This document shows, one piece after another, positions 53,340 through 63,999 of a stretch of 64,000 bases of DNA (position 1 is the stretch's first letter; each line of letters opens with the position of its first letter). The notes beneath the pieces are model-generated. The model was not told the DNA's origin and did no database searches. It worked only from the letters and a program-made list of their open reading frames with translations. A program made the position numbers and the translations under genes. The stretch covers positions 45,339,213 through 45,403,212 of the forward strand of contig OY759215.1 of the NCBI GenBank assembly GCA_963662175.1. Direction: 5' to 3'. This DNA is from Aradus depressus. Taxonomy: Eukaryota > Arthropoda > Insecta > Hemiptera > Aradidae.

Positions 53340-53578
53340 TATCATTAGTATAATTACATAATTAAAATTCTGGATAATAACATTTCATATCGATGCATTC
53401 ATTCTATCAGGAATTATTGTGTTTACAGACACACAGACAGAAAAGGCAGAATTATCTGTTTTTTTTTGTTTTTTTCATGTTTGGTACGTCGGAAAACATA
53501 AAATTCCGTTGAAAATTTCGCATCGAATTTCTGGCCGATTACATAACTTCCCCTATACTTCGTATATCTGGAGAAGTA
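53340..53578 (-). repeat. Family 3 end fragment, minus
   Basis: CATTCATTCTATCAGGAATT, GTGTTTACAGACACACAGAC, GGCCGATTACATAACTTCCC, palindrome to CTGGAGAAGTAA. Confidence 0.8.
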
Positions 53579-54377
53579 AAATATATATACATATATATCT
53601 ACGTCTGGATTAATTAGAGCCTTACACGAATGGCTGACAGCTCTCTTTTATACTAAGAGTTATTTTATTTTTAGACAAAGAAAATACAAAAAATAAATAA
53701 ATAATAAGGAATAAATAAGTAATTAATATTGAAGAGAGTGTCAACATTTTATATGTGAAGGGGGGGGGTTCTGGCGCCCCTGCCATAAATGGAAATTAAG
53801 ACAAATCATGTGACAAGTTATTTATATGCAGTCTTCCTATCTTTCCAGCCAACTTACTTCTCTCTTTAATTGCACTATTTCAATTAATAATTTAAATTTT
53901 TTTTTTTTTTAATAGTACCATTTTATTAAAATTCATCAATTCTTGCTCCCTGTTAAATATAAATATTTCCTTGTTATTAATTGAACTTAATAGGCCATTG
54001 GAATAATAATAATAAACTATTTATCATTTTTTAATCAAGGACGTCTAGTCCTAGTCAGATAACTCAAAATGCAATTCATGTTGTTGTTTTTTTTGTTCTT
54101 TTTTATCGCATAATTTCTATAAATTAACATTAATAAAAGTATAGGTGCAAAAAGTGCATTCCCTTGGTTATAAAACAAATTGGGTCACCAATTAAAAAAA
54201 ATAGTCCTCAATTTTATTTTCGCTTTTTTGACTATTTTACCTTTCCTCTATGTATTTTGGCCTGCTGAATTCGAAAATGACACCGAAATTGCTGTTTCAC
54301 ATACCGTCTTCTCACTAAATGCAATTCTGATATTGTTTCTATTAGTATCTATTATTCGATAATTTTCTGTTCTTGAA
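53579..54377. other. Intergenic DNA; one small membrane-like ORF
   Basis: A 60-codon plus ORF at 54180-54362 starts MGHQLKKIVLNFIFAFLTIL and has two hydrophobic stretches separated by an acidic segment (EFENDTEI). No family recognised and no promoter evidence; it ends just before a LINE tail. A 7-G run occurs at about 53761. Confidence 0.3.
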
Positions 54378-54868
54378 TTTTTTTTTTTTTTTTTTTTTGT
54401 GTTCACTTATTTTAAGCCACAACTATGCAAAAAATGCACAACCAGCGGCTGGGCTGACATGTACTATCCAAAAATAATAAAAATAAATATGACATGAAAG
54501 GCTTGAGATCTGTATACCAAATTCTCTTTAATCTTCTTGGGGGATTGTGGGGTAAAATACTTAAGATTTTGCGAACTTCCGGATTGGTGTGTAAGTAAAT
54601 TTTGGTGTAGAAACGTTGGTATAAATGTTTAATGCTTGTGTATATGGGTGTGACGTTCAAGTCGCGGTGTAAAGTCTTGTTGCTAACGAATGGTGGGCAT
54701 TGCGTGATCAGTCGGAGAGTCTTGGATTGAAATACCTGTATTATTTTGATGTTCGAAGTCTTGGCTGTACCATATATTTGTGAGCCATAGGTCCAGAGAG
54801 GTTGGAGAAGATAGGTATAACAATTTAGTTTTTGTCGAGTAGATAATTTAGAACGCCTATTCAAAATA
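54378..54868 (-). mobile_element. 5'-truncated Jockey-type LINE with poly(A)
   Basis: T-run at 54378-54398 on the plus strand is the poly(A) tail of a minus-strand LINE whose coding end is at 54412-54864. No target duplication was found by eye. Confidence 0.8.
54412..54864 (-). pseudogene. Jockey-type LINE RT C-terminal fragment (150 codons)
   Basis: Reads KLSTRQKLNCYTYLLQPLWT, YGSQIYGTAKTSNIKIIQVF, QSKTLRLITQCPPFVSNKTL, HRDLNVTPIYTSIKHLYQRF, and later HTNPEVRKILSILPHNPPRR, LKRIWYTDL. The same landmarks are found in order as in the copy at 52971-53297. It covers only the last part of Pol; endonuclease and catalytic RT motifs are absent, so it is inactive. The frame runs past the point where the sister copy stops, giving about 27 extra residues. 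The ATG is internal to the original protein. A poly(A) tail follows. Confidence 0.85.
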
Positions 54869-55188
54869 CTATATATTTAAATTAATCAGGTGTTTAATGT
54901 AACTAGCGCTTGGTGTGGCAATTATTGTAACTAAGAAGTGCTATTGTCACTATTCAGAAGGCAATACCTTTCTTCTCATAGTTATCAACTGTTTCTCTGT
55001 GTTACCCATGTTGTCAAAAAAGTGAGAAGAACCTACTGCGTTTTGTGTTGAAGTCAGGAGAACCGTGGATGTGTAAACTCTCCAAACAGTTTCTGTTATA
55101 TTTGTGGAGAATTTATGATTAAGAAACATCAAAGAAATATAACTAGTTTTATTAAAAAAGTGTACTATTCTTATTAGTTTTTACAATA
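54869..55188. other. Intergenic DNA, nothing recognised
   Basis: No recognisable feature. Confidence 0.3.
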
Positions 55189-55752
55189 AACTTCCTCAGT
55201 TATACTAAGTATAGGGGAAGTTATGTAATCGGTCAAAAATCTGATGCTGAATTTTCAACGGAATTTCATGTTTTTTGAACTCCTGAAGCCAAAAATTTAA
55301 AAAAAAAATGCCTTTGAACATAACTCCTAATAGAATGAATGTTTCGACATAAAATTTTTGATGTGTATCCAGAACCCTATAACAACAACATCTAATGATT
55401 TTCAGTCAAATTGGCCCAAGGAAGGGGGACTGGCGAGGGTCTTAACACAAAAACTGTTGTAATGAATGTATTGAAACGAAATTTCATATGTAGATTCAAA
55501 AAACCATAAGGACGACACCTCTTAATTTTTAGCTGAATCGAGGTTATCAGAGAGTGGCTCAATTAAAAAACCCCAATAACTATCGATATAATGAATGTAT
55601 CGACATAAAATTTAGTATAAGGATTCAGTCCCTATGTAAGTCATTTATAGATTTGTATCCCAAACATTCGATTGGTTTTAGTGGGAGAACAAGAACTTAA
55701 TTGAATTCGTACGTGGGAATTACATTGCCGGTGATTCACTGACGACTTTTTT
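55189..55752 (+). repeat. Family 3, most complete copy (about 564 bp)
   Basis: Runs from the start palindrome (ACTTCCTCAGTTATACTAAG, ATAGGGGAAGTTATGTAATC) through two internal blocks with related phrases (AATGAATGTTTCGACATAAA and AATGAATGTATTGAAACGAA) to GTGGGAATTACATTGCCGGT and GATTCACTGACGACTTTTTT. It serves as the reference for the other fragments. No coding frame. Confidence 0.85.
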
Positions 55753-56235
55753 TTGCAGTGAAATTGCGAGCTATGATGTTTACACATAAATAATTATGTG
55801 AGTCAAAGGCATGAGTACAGCGCACGCCACACATACTTAAAAAGTCCCGTTTATGTCAAATCGTGTTTTTCTTATGTATATCGTCTGAAGTCCAACGACT
55901 ATTACGTTTTTTTCTTGTGTCTTAACTTTCTCTTGTTTTTTTTTTTTCTTAAACGCATTTAAGAAATGCATTTATGTAAAGTACAAAACTAGAAGATTGC
56001 AAAAACACGCCAGATGTAAAGAGGAATTACGCAAGCAAAAACGCAGGCACGAAGATAAAACAGATCAAGTGGAGAGAATAAATCAGTTTTTAACAATTAT
56101 GACTCCGACTGATGACAAAATAACCTTCTGATTAGCATCTCGAGAGCAAAATCTCATATTATGTTAATCGCAGATTAAGGTTCTATTGATAAAATAATTG
56201 TTAACAATAGTTCTAGTTGCATATTTATTGTGGAT
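55753..56235. other. Intergenic DNA, nothing recognised
   Basis: No recognisable feature. Confidence 0.3.
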
Positions 56236-56362
56236 AGAAAAACAATCGTTGGTGAATCACTAGTAATGTACTTCCCCTGCACGAAACAATCAAGTAAGCT
56301 TTCGCTCTCCCACCAATCAACCTTTTGAGCAAATTATCAAATAGTCTCCTCATACTAAATGT
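56236..56362 (-). repeat. Family 3 5'-end fragment, minus
   Basis: GTTGGTGAATCACTAGTAAT, TACTTCCCCTGCACGAAACA, CTTTCGCTCTCCCACC, CTCCTCATACTAAATGTTG. Confidence 0.75.
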
Positions 56363-56410
56363 TGTGTCGTTAGGACACATATCTAGTTATTGGGGCTTAT
56401 GAGGTGAGCC

Positions 56411-56882
56411 TAGGGTTCAATTGATACCATAAAGTATCGATAATTTTACTCATTAGTAGTATCGATTCAAACTTTCGATACCACTAAAATATCGAATATA
56501 CAGTACCTATCGATTGATATATAGGTATTAATAATAACCGCATCGATAGAATCGGGTACTTTTTATAACTAATTTAAAAACATATCTACATATTAGTAAT
56601 AAAAAACAATAAAATTTGGGTTTTTTTATAAGGAATATTTTTAGATATACTCCAAAACATTTGAATGTCGTCAAACACTGTCTGGCGGTAGATGTAGATA
56701 TGTATAGTTAGAATATGTGCAAAAATACAAAAAAAATTTGAAACGAGTACTTTGAATCGATACAAGTAATATCTTTTCGATACCTACTTGGTACCGACTA
56801 AACGTATCGATACCAAAAGTACTTGGTATCTAGTAAAAGTATCGATACTTTACTTGTATTTACTTGTATCGATAGATCCCTA
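56411..56882. mobile_element. hAT-like element rich in TATCGATA motifs
   Basis: Ends TAGGGTTCAATTGATA and (inverted) TAGGGATCTATCGATA. Flanking 8-mers GGTGAGCC (56403-56410) and GGTGTGCC (56883-56890) differ at one base. Many copies of GTATCGATA and its variants lie near both ends, which may be transposase-binding or fold-back sequence. No transposase. It lies immediately before a LINE fragment, which it may have interrupted. Confidence 0.7.
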
Positions 56883-57110
56883 GGTGTGCCGCCCCTGGAC
56901 TCCAACACACAGGCGGTGCTAGGAGTACTGACCTGGGGCCAATACATTAACTCCAAACTGACATGCCTACACCGACTCTCCTCACTCTACCCACATCTAA
57001 ACAAGAGCACTACACTCATCACATACGCTTGTCCTGTTTGGCACTGCTCAAGCCAGACCAACCTTAAAAAACTGGTAGTTCGGAAACAAAGTTCTTTGCC
57101 TAGGCGTAAA
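56883..57110 (+). pseudogene. Jockey-type LINE RT fragment
   Basis: Plus-strand frame reads GVPPLDSNTQAVLGVLTWGQ, YINSKLTCLHRLSSLYPHLN, then TLITYACPVWHCSSQTNLKK, LVVRKQ. The order LGV-x-LD, LTW-x-x-HI/YI, LYP-x-L and TYACPVW-x-x-x-x-x-x-x-LKKL is the classic region between the RT palm and the C-terminus in Jockey-type LINEs from arthropods. The frame extends upstream only through hAT-like sequence. Downstream (57110-57310) GC-rich sequence ending near AACCAAATAAAAG may be the LINE's tail. Truncated and inactive. It belongs to a different lineage from the 53-54 kb copies because it has TYACPVW in place of WTYGSQIYG. Confidence 0.8.
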
Positions 57111-57384
57111 AGCGCCTTGGGTGGTGCGATATTTTCAGATATGCAGGGAGCTGGGTGTTCCCGACGTTCGAGACTTCATGTTGGAGGTAGCGACTGTTCA
57201 GGACTGGGCTGCGGTGTGTTTCTGGATCCTCTGCCACACCGTCGTCTGAAGTCCCGGCATGATCAAGACATTTTACTTTATTTTTTATTATGAATAGCGC
57301 TTTTTGCGCTGAACCAAATAAAAGTTTTTCTTCTGAGGTGTGCTCCTTCCCCTGACCACCCCACCACTCACTCCCATCGGCCGA
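57111..57384 (+). other. GC-rich sequence after the LINE fragment
   Basis: Likely 3' part of the same LINE or an adjoining retroposon; AATAAAAG at about 57316 could be a polyadenylation-type signal. No poly(A) tract follows. Confidence 0.35.
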
Positions 57385-57770
57385 ATTCTCTGAAATTTAA
57401 CAGGTGTTAAAATTATTAAAATTTTAATTTCAATATAAATTTCAAATCTGTACATTCCTCTTTTCTCTGTGACCGATTTGGCTGAAAACTAATGTTTGTC
57501 GTCCTTAGCGAGTTCTGAGAATACATACAACATGTAACATATTCATATTCTGTTACATGTTATAGTGGTAAAAGACATACAGACCTTTTTTTTATTTTTT
57601 TTGCATTTTTTACAAACCGTGTGACTAACCGTTCTTCGAGTAAACCAACCAAACATCTAGGAAATTGGTTTCAAAACAACAGTTCAGCTCGGTTTTCGGC
57701 GTGTACCTACCTATTGTGTATAAAATGTGTCTTTCAGTTTTCTCTACAATATGTATTTGATAAAAGATTT
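57385..57770 (-). repeat. Family 3 variant copy, minus
   Basis: GTGACCGATTTGGCTGAAAA, GTCCTTAGCGAGTTCTGAGA, a variant end with CATCTAGGAAATTGGTTTCA, AACAACAGTTCAGCTCGG, GTGTATAAAATGTGTCTTTC. The variant end is shared with 50530-50670. Confidence 0.7.
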
Positions 57771-57814
57771 TTGATTAAATCGTTAATATAAGCAGTATCC
57801 TGTAGAATGTGTTT

Positions 57815-58115
57815 AAGTCCTGAAATAAAATTGTCTTCAGTATCCTCTGATTTTGGCCATAATATAATCAGATCTGAGTGTACACATGTGACATCTTCAT
57901 TTCGAATTTCATGTTTGATTGTTGTTAATATACTTCAATCGTTTTTGAGACAGAGCACTCACAAAGTTTCAACCACATACACAAAGAAACACAGATGTAT
58001 GGGCAGAATCAACGCGAAAATGGTCAAAGCATGTTAAGGAGTCCTTGAAACGTGAAATTCAATTAAAAACTGGATCTCGAATTTTTTTTACTTCCTTATA
58101 CTAAAAATATAAGAA
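57815..58115 (-). repeat. Dispersed repeat family 7, copy
   Basis: GATCTGAGTGTACACATGTG, GAGCACTCACAAAGTTTC, AAACTGGATCTCGAATTTTT, then a palindromic CCTTATACTAAAAATATAAG. Same order as in 590-860. Confidence 0.6.
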
Positions 58116-58178
58116 AGTAAAAAGAGAAATGAGTGTTTGACAGTTCAACTTATCATAAAAAGTGAGTGAAAAAAAATA

Positions 58179-58287
58179 GGGCGCCGGTAGCTCATTAATG
58201 CGAGTTCAAAAGGTGAAAAGAACTTGAGGACCTTAAGCGATGGTCTCGAGCCAGTACGGGCTCATGTCCACCAGAGTGCCGAAAGAG
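58179..58287 (+). mobile_element. SINE family 1 fragment, rearranged
   Basis: Head GGCGCCGGTAGCTCATTAAT, then deleted body (CTTAAGCGATGGTCTCGAGC) and CTCATGTCCACCAGAGTGCC, GAAAGAG. Several internal deletions. Confidence 0.75.
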
Positions 58288-59815
58288 TATCAGCCCTGGG
58301 AGCAATCAACAGTAGAATTTACGTGAAGATCTTGAGGAACCTCCATCACGTTGGTCAAAACATGGGCTCCATTGGCGATATCACGATACAAGACTAATGT
58401 ATCAAATATTTCAAAATAGTCACATCTCAATTAACTTTCCTTAGATACATAATTTTGCATCACTCGCTAATTGCGTCGCTCCAAATTGCGTCGCTCCAAA
58501 TTAATGTTTTTCAAAGTTGATATATTATATCTATTTGTATGATACATAGGCAATGACAAGGTTCAACTAAGTTTCATTTCATATGATAATTTTTATACAT
58601 TTTTTTTAGTAGCCTTGTAAGGGAATTTAAATTAATGCTATCTGATAATATATGCTATTCGTTCCCACGAAAAAGTTTTGTATAATTGAATAGAGAAGCC
58701 GAGAAATAATTGGAGACAATACCCATCCTCCCCCGACTACCATAGAAATAGATTTAATCGTATATATATATATATTGTGATGTACACTACGGAACATTTT
58801 TATAATGAATATTTTAATGAAAAGAGGTAATTTTTTTTATTATAATCCAATATCATATATATATTAGATATATATCAAGGTGTTTGAGAAACAAAACAAG
58901 AAAACATATAAAAAAACAGCTGTGAAATAGTGTAAAATGTAATGGAGTCGTGAGCTAGCTCTAAAACGGTGCAATGTGGTTTGATATGTTTTAAATAAAA
59001 ATGAAGTTGAACAATTAGATGAAAGTTGACTGGGGTGGAATTAAAGTGCGAAGAGTTGACGGGGTCTGGTTTGTGTGGTAGAGGCGTCGAGAAGGTACAA
59101 TTAATAATATATATTTTTCAATATGCCCAAATAAAAAAAAAAAAGAAATAGTTTTTTAAGTATTAATTTAATGTTTTTGTGCCATTGTAAATTTTTGTTT
59201 TGTTTGTTCAAATAAGTTTTTTTTTAAATTTAAATATGTAAATATAGATAATAACCCAATTATTTGTCCTCTTCAAATTCTATTCTATTCATCTTCCCTG
59301 TTGGCCCAGTAGTAGTATCATTTGAAAAACCTTTGGATTAGAAATTAATATTATTTAAAATTATTAAAAATTGGTATCTCTTTGTGAATCCAAGTGTAAA
59401 GTTTGTTTAATTGAATTTTTTTCGTTGTATACGTGTACTTTCTTAAAAATTGCACGTCTTAAATTATTGATAATATTTTTTAGGGCAATTTTCGACAAAC
59501 TACTGTAGAAATCAAAATTTAAATAAACAAAAGAGATCAAATTTCTACAGGAAATGTGGTAGCAAACAAGATTTTATCACAATATATATATATACCTTGT
59601 ACTTTCTGCTTGAATTGATGATGCCAAACAAATCAGAGCGCTTCACAGGGTAAAAAAGGAAATAAAGAAAAAATAAAATATATGTGATATGACCATAAAA
59701 GGACTTTCTTGTGCCCACCACTTTTATACAGATCTGCACCTCTCTCAAATTAATTCATACTGGTATGACTGGATATAAAGAAGTAATACGTGATAGTATG
59801 ATGTTGTGGGACCAG
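58288..59815. other. Intergenic DNA, nothing recognised
   Basis: About 1.5 kb of AT-rich DNA with TA microsatellites (about 58761-58775, 58855-58878). No ORF of note. Confidence 0.35.
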
Positions 59816-60122
59816 ATTTCTCTCAAAATCCGAATAACTCACGATGTAATGAATTTATCGACATGAAATTTTTATATTTAAATTTAAAATCCCATAAGGA
59901 TGTCAGTTATTAATTTCCTGCGAAATCGGTAGTAGAGAAGGGGCCAGAGAAGTGGGCAAATATCCTAAAAACTGCCGTTGTAATGAATGTATCGACACAA
60001 AATTTAGTATGAGTCAAATATTGACTTTAGCGCTTACGTTTGATCGGCTTTAGAGGGAGAGTGAAAACGTAATTGATTAATTCGTGCTGGGGAAGTACAT
60101 AGTCGGTGATTTTCCGACAACT
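59816..60122 (+). repeat. Family 3 copy lacking its start
   Basis: AACTCACGATGTAATGAATT, AAACTGCCGTTGTAATGAAT, CACAAAATTTAGTATGAGTC, GTGCTGGGGAAGTACATAGT, GATTTTCCGACAACTTC. Confidence 0.8.
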
Positions 60123-61984
60123 TCTTTCATATTTTGAAAAGTATATTTTCATCACTTTTTGTGGAAACCGGAGATATGTATAGTCCTCTTTGGAACGTAC
60201 GTGGGACGTACGAAAGGCCAACATGTTGAAAAGCTATGATTTCTCCATAGAGAAATTTACACGAGTGGGCCAGTAATGAAATATTGTATAAATAGTTACC
60301 TATCAGTCCTCCATTACGAGGCTGTTTTCATAATCTGTACACGAAGGAAGTGAGGAGAATGGGATGAAGTGTGTACTCGAATGCAATGTAGGGGGAAAGT
60401 TGATAAAGAGGAGAGAGATGAGGAGGCTGTGTGTGGTTATAGAGACGGTATGGACATTCTGCTCTCCGGTTTACGACCTACTCACCTTGTTCAGATGGGA
60501 GGGTCGTATCTCAAGACATCGGACAAGCACTAGCCTAGGTAAAGATGAACCTCAACCTTCTATCTGCCAAGCGTACATTGTCTTTGAAAAATGTACCCTT
60601 CTTGTCCGCCCACAGTGCAAACAACACGAACACACATCAGCCTGTTTCATAACTACATTTACACCCCAGTCAATGAAAGCTCTTAAGTCAATCGACAGAG
60701 TTGAACAGACTATCAAAAGGAACAAATGGTATATTTGAATACAAACAAACGTACTGTAGACAAGAAGTCATAGTTCTTCACTCTTTATAGCTCTCTTCAA
60801 GGGATCTTACCACCTCTTCTTCTCATTTAGTTGCTAGTTTACACCAGAAATCAAACCTATACAACAGCCAATCTCATTAAAGAAAATGGAAACAAGAAGG
60901 AGTCCAATTGAGGTTTTATAAGAAGGAATATTATCATAATTCAACACCTATTATATAAATATGTAAAAATATTGCAACAGAATCTTGTTGAGAGAATAAG
61001 AAGATTAACATTTATTTTGATAAAACGACAGTTTTAAGAACATTCGTATATTTTATAGGCACGGGATCAAGAATTATAATAAAATGCAAAATGGTCAATA
61101 CACTAGCTGAAGTCTGAATTATTGAACTCTATTTTCAGAGTATATCCGTTTAGGAGTAATAATCGGATGCCTCGGGCAACAAACTCCAATGAAAACAAAT
61201 CAACAAAATTCATATATAGAGTTGTCGGCTAGCTGAGTTATAGGCAGACTCTTTGCAAGTTCAAAATCCTAGGCTGGGATCAAATGGGCAATTATCCAGA
61301 TCGTCGTGAAACATTATGACAGTCAATAGCATTATAATTGATCCTATTAGAGACAATATATTTATGAAAATGTGACACTAACTTTCGGCCAGTTTCTCAC
61401 CAATGTGGCCGACAGAATGTACAGTTTTGTGGTCCCTCCTCAGGTCTCCTTCCAATAATTTGATGAGGGTAGAAGAAGAAAATAAATATTAAAAAATATT
61501 TATTGAATTTTATCCCTTATCGTACTCCTCCCTATATAAATCGGTTTTTGTATTTATAACGAGGATAAAGTAATAATTTATTTATTTATACAAATATCAA
61601 ATGATATGAAGAATTGTTTTGTTGGTATACTGAAGTAAAAACATCATTGCGGTTATAAATGTATAAACAAATCAATTATTACATTAGTGTCATTATAAAT
61701 ACAAAAAAACAATAAACATAGGGTGAAAACCGGTAAGGGATGAAATATTATGTATTAAAAAAAAATAGGAAAAACATCACAAGAAATAAAACACAAAAAA
61801 ATAGAAGAAGAAGAGTTTATTACAACAGTCGCATTTACAGAGAGGTACAATAGGGTTCCTTAATAACTTATACACTAAATACTAATCAAAATCAGTTAAA
61901 TTAAAAACAATGCTACTGCTTAAGAGTAAATTATAAAGAACTCTTAAAGAAAAAAATAAAACTTAACTTAAAAATTAAAACTTT
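60123..61984. other. Intergenic DNA; one unassigned 124-aa ORF
   Basis: The plus ORF 60364-60738 begins MKCVLECNVGGKLIKRREMR and has Cys/His residues (SICQAYIVFEKC, PQCKQHEHTSAC) but no pattern I can name. It may be fortuitous. The remainder is AT-rich with no recognised feature. Confidence 0.3.
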
Positions 61985-62110
61985 TTTGTTTCTTAGGCTT
62001 CTCCGGGATGACTGATGGTTACTTTTCTCCGTCATTTCTTCTAGAGATGTCTTCATCTTGGTTTAATAATATTTCGGGGCGCCGGAGCATGGGACAAATT
62101 AATCGAAGCA
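61985..62110 (-). repeat. Dispersed repeat family 4, copy
   Basis: Minus strand gives CCCCGAAATATTATTAAACC, GACATCTCTAGAAGAAATGA, CATCCCGGAGAAGCCTAAGA, matching the copies at 34.2 and 36.9 kb. Confidence 0.65.
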
Positions 62111-62649
62111 CCTCTACTGACACCTGCTTGAAGTTCGATTTTCGAACTAAGAAGGAAACATTATTAAAAAAAAAAAAAAAAAACTATTAAGAATCTAATT
62201 TTTTCATATATATATTTTTATATTCAAAAGATATTTTTTAAATAAACATAGAAATACTTGTATATTGAAATAGAGTTACTCTTAACACTTAAACAGTAAA
62301 CGAAGAGTATGTGTGAAATGACCGTGTTTTATAAACGGAGGTTTAAGCTTCATTGTAGATCCGCCACTGCTGGAATGCAGAATGCCTATAAACATTAAAT
62401 CGAAGATTAGAAGAAGTCAAATCCTGTTTCAATGATTAGGGAAAATCAGCAGAGTACTAGGAATAATCCAAATTGTACCAAAAATTAAAATATGGACAGT
62501 TTTTTTTCGAAATACAAAAATAAGAGAACTATTAATCATATGAACAGTGCCTATCCAAGTTCATAATGTCTACATCAAAACGGTACTCAAATTCTAAGAG
62601 GGGGAATAGGCTATATTATGCCTTAGAATGAGAAATGCGAAATTCCTTT
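62111..62649. other. Intergenic DNA, nothing recognised
   Basis: A-run at 62166-62182, then AT-rich DNA. No gene. Confidence 0.3.
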
Positions 62650-62932
62650 TAATTTCCCAGCTGTATAGGGGTAGTTATGTAATCTATAACTATATGTGTT
62701 AATGAACAACTATAACGATTGGAGAGGGAGGGCTTAACACAAAAACATTACTAACAAAAGACGTTTGTACTCGATATTTAGTACAATGATTTACAAGTAC
62801 CTATCTTAGTAAGACTGCTTTTGATTTCCAAACAAATCTGTAACTTAGATTCAAAAAGAAAGCAAAAACGTAGTGAATAATTCAAGTTAGGGAAGTACAT
62901 TGCAGGTGATTCACCTACAAATTTTTGACTAC
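62650..62932 (+). repeat. Family 3 copy, internally deleted
   Basis: TTTCCCAGCTGTATAGGGGT start, GGCTTAACACAAAAACATTA, AAGAAAGCAAAAACGTAGTG, AGGGAAGTACATTGCAGGTG, ATTCACC. Shorter than the reference by about half. Confidence 0.75.
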
Positions 62933-63681
62933 TTTGTCAGAGGAACCGGCAAAATTCGTCACTGTCTCAGCCACAGGTTCAAAGAGTAGCCAGTTATACT
63001 GAGAGAGTGCCATGATGAGTTGGAGCGCTGAAAGATAGATTTGTTAAATCCCACCTAAGATAGAGGGGAGGGTCTAGGATGGGGACCCGATCTGTGGATT
63101 TCATTAGCATCTATTAGATCTCTAGTTCTATGAATATTTCATATCTGCCCCACTTCTAGCACGAGAGCTCTGGTGAAATTCTCGTCTCTCTTCTCTATGA
63201 TAAGAGTCGTCTCTATACGTACGTGGCATAACTAAGCTTTTGTCAAAAAAAAGTTTCCAATAATGATAATCAATTCGAATCAAACACAACTAATAAAGGG
63301 TCATAATGATTGATATAATCGACAGAATCTTTATAGATGTTGGGGGAAATCGAGGTTCTTTCGTGTAACGATATATACCTCAAATTTAGCCAACGTTCGT
63401 TCCTTCATTTTATTTCTACTCGAAAACCTCGACTTCCCGCAACACTAGTAAAGATTGTAACCGAATAAGAACGTGAAATGTACCTGATCTTAAAATTGAT
63501 TGACACTCATCTTGAGTTAGGTATTCATAAAACAGGTTTTCAGTCCGAATTTCAAGCCTTCATCTCTATCATAGACTGACTATAGTGAAAAACGTAAGTT
63601 GTTCCTATGCATTTTTGCGACTCTTTCATCGGCCTACGTTGATATTACAATATTCTTATATACATTATTACTTTTTTAAGT
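62933..63681. other. Intergenic DNA, nothing recognised
   Basis: No recognisable gene or repeat boundary. Confidence 0.3.
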
Positions 63682-63999
63682 AAGATAACTCAGAGGTAGC
63701 TTGCTTACTGAGCTCAAAATCGCAGGTTCGTAATCCGGCCGAGACCTTTAGTTTTTTATCTGAGAGATGAAGAAACCTTGAGCCCTCCGTCCTTCTGACA
63801 AAACGTTAAGCGATGGGCTCGAGGCAGATACTCGTTAAAGACCTACTACCCTAGGCCAATAAAAAGTTTAGGTAGGCAAAATTTAGGACTCCCGTTGTAC
63901 ATTCGGGCTCATGTCCATCAGAGCAACGAAACAGCACACTAGTAGTAGGCGATATGATCTCGTTGTTAAATCCCGGACATAAATCTCAATAGCTAACTA
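63682..63999 (+). mobile_element. SINE family 1B, near full length
   Basis: Head with ACTCAGAGGTAGCTTGCTTA, GCAGGTTCGTAATCCGGCCG (B-box like), body TTTTATCTGAGAGATGAAGA, 3' domain GTAGTAGGCGATATGATCTC, and a tail CTCAATAGCTAACTA without CCTAA units. It reaches the window edge. Confidence 0.85.

Noticed and set aside
56411..57293. Single 156-aa gene at 56823-57293
   Set aside because: The frame starts inside a hAT-like element and becomes LINE-like only from 56883; it is a fusion of two repeats by chance.
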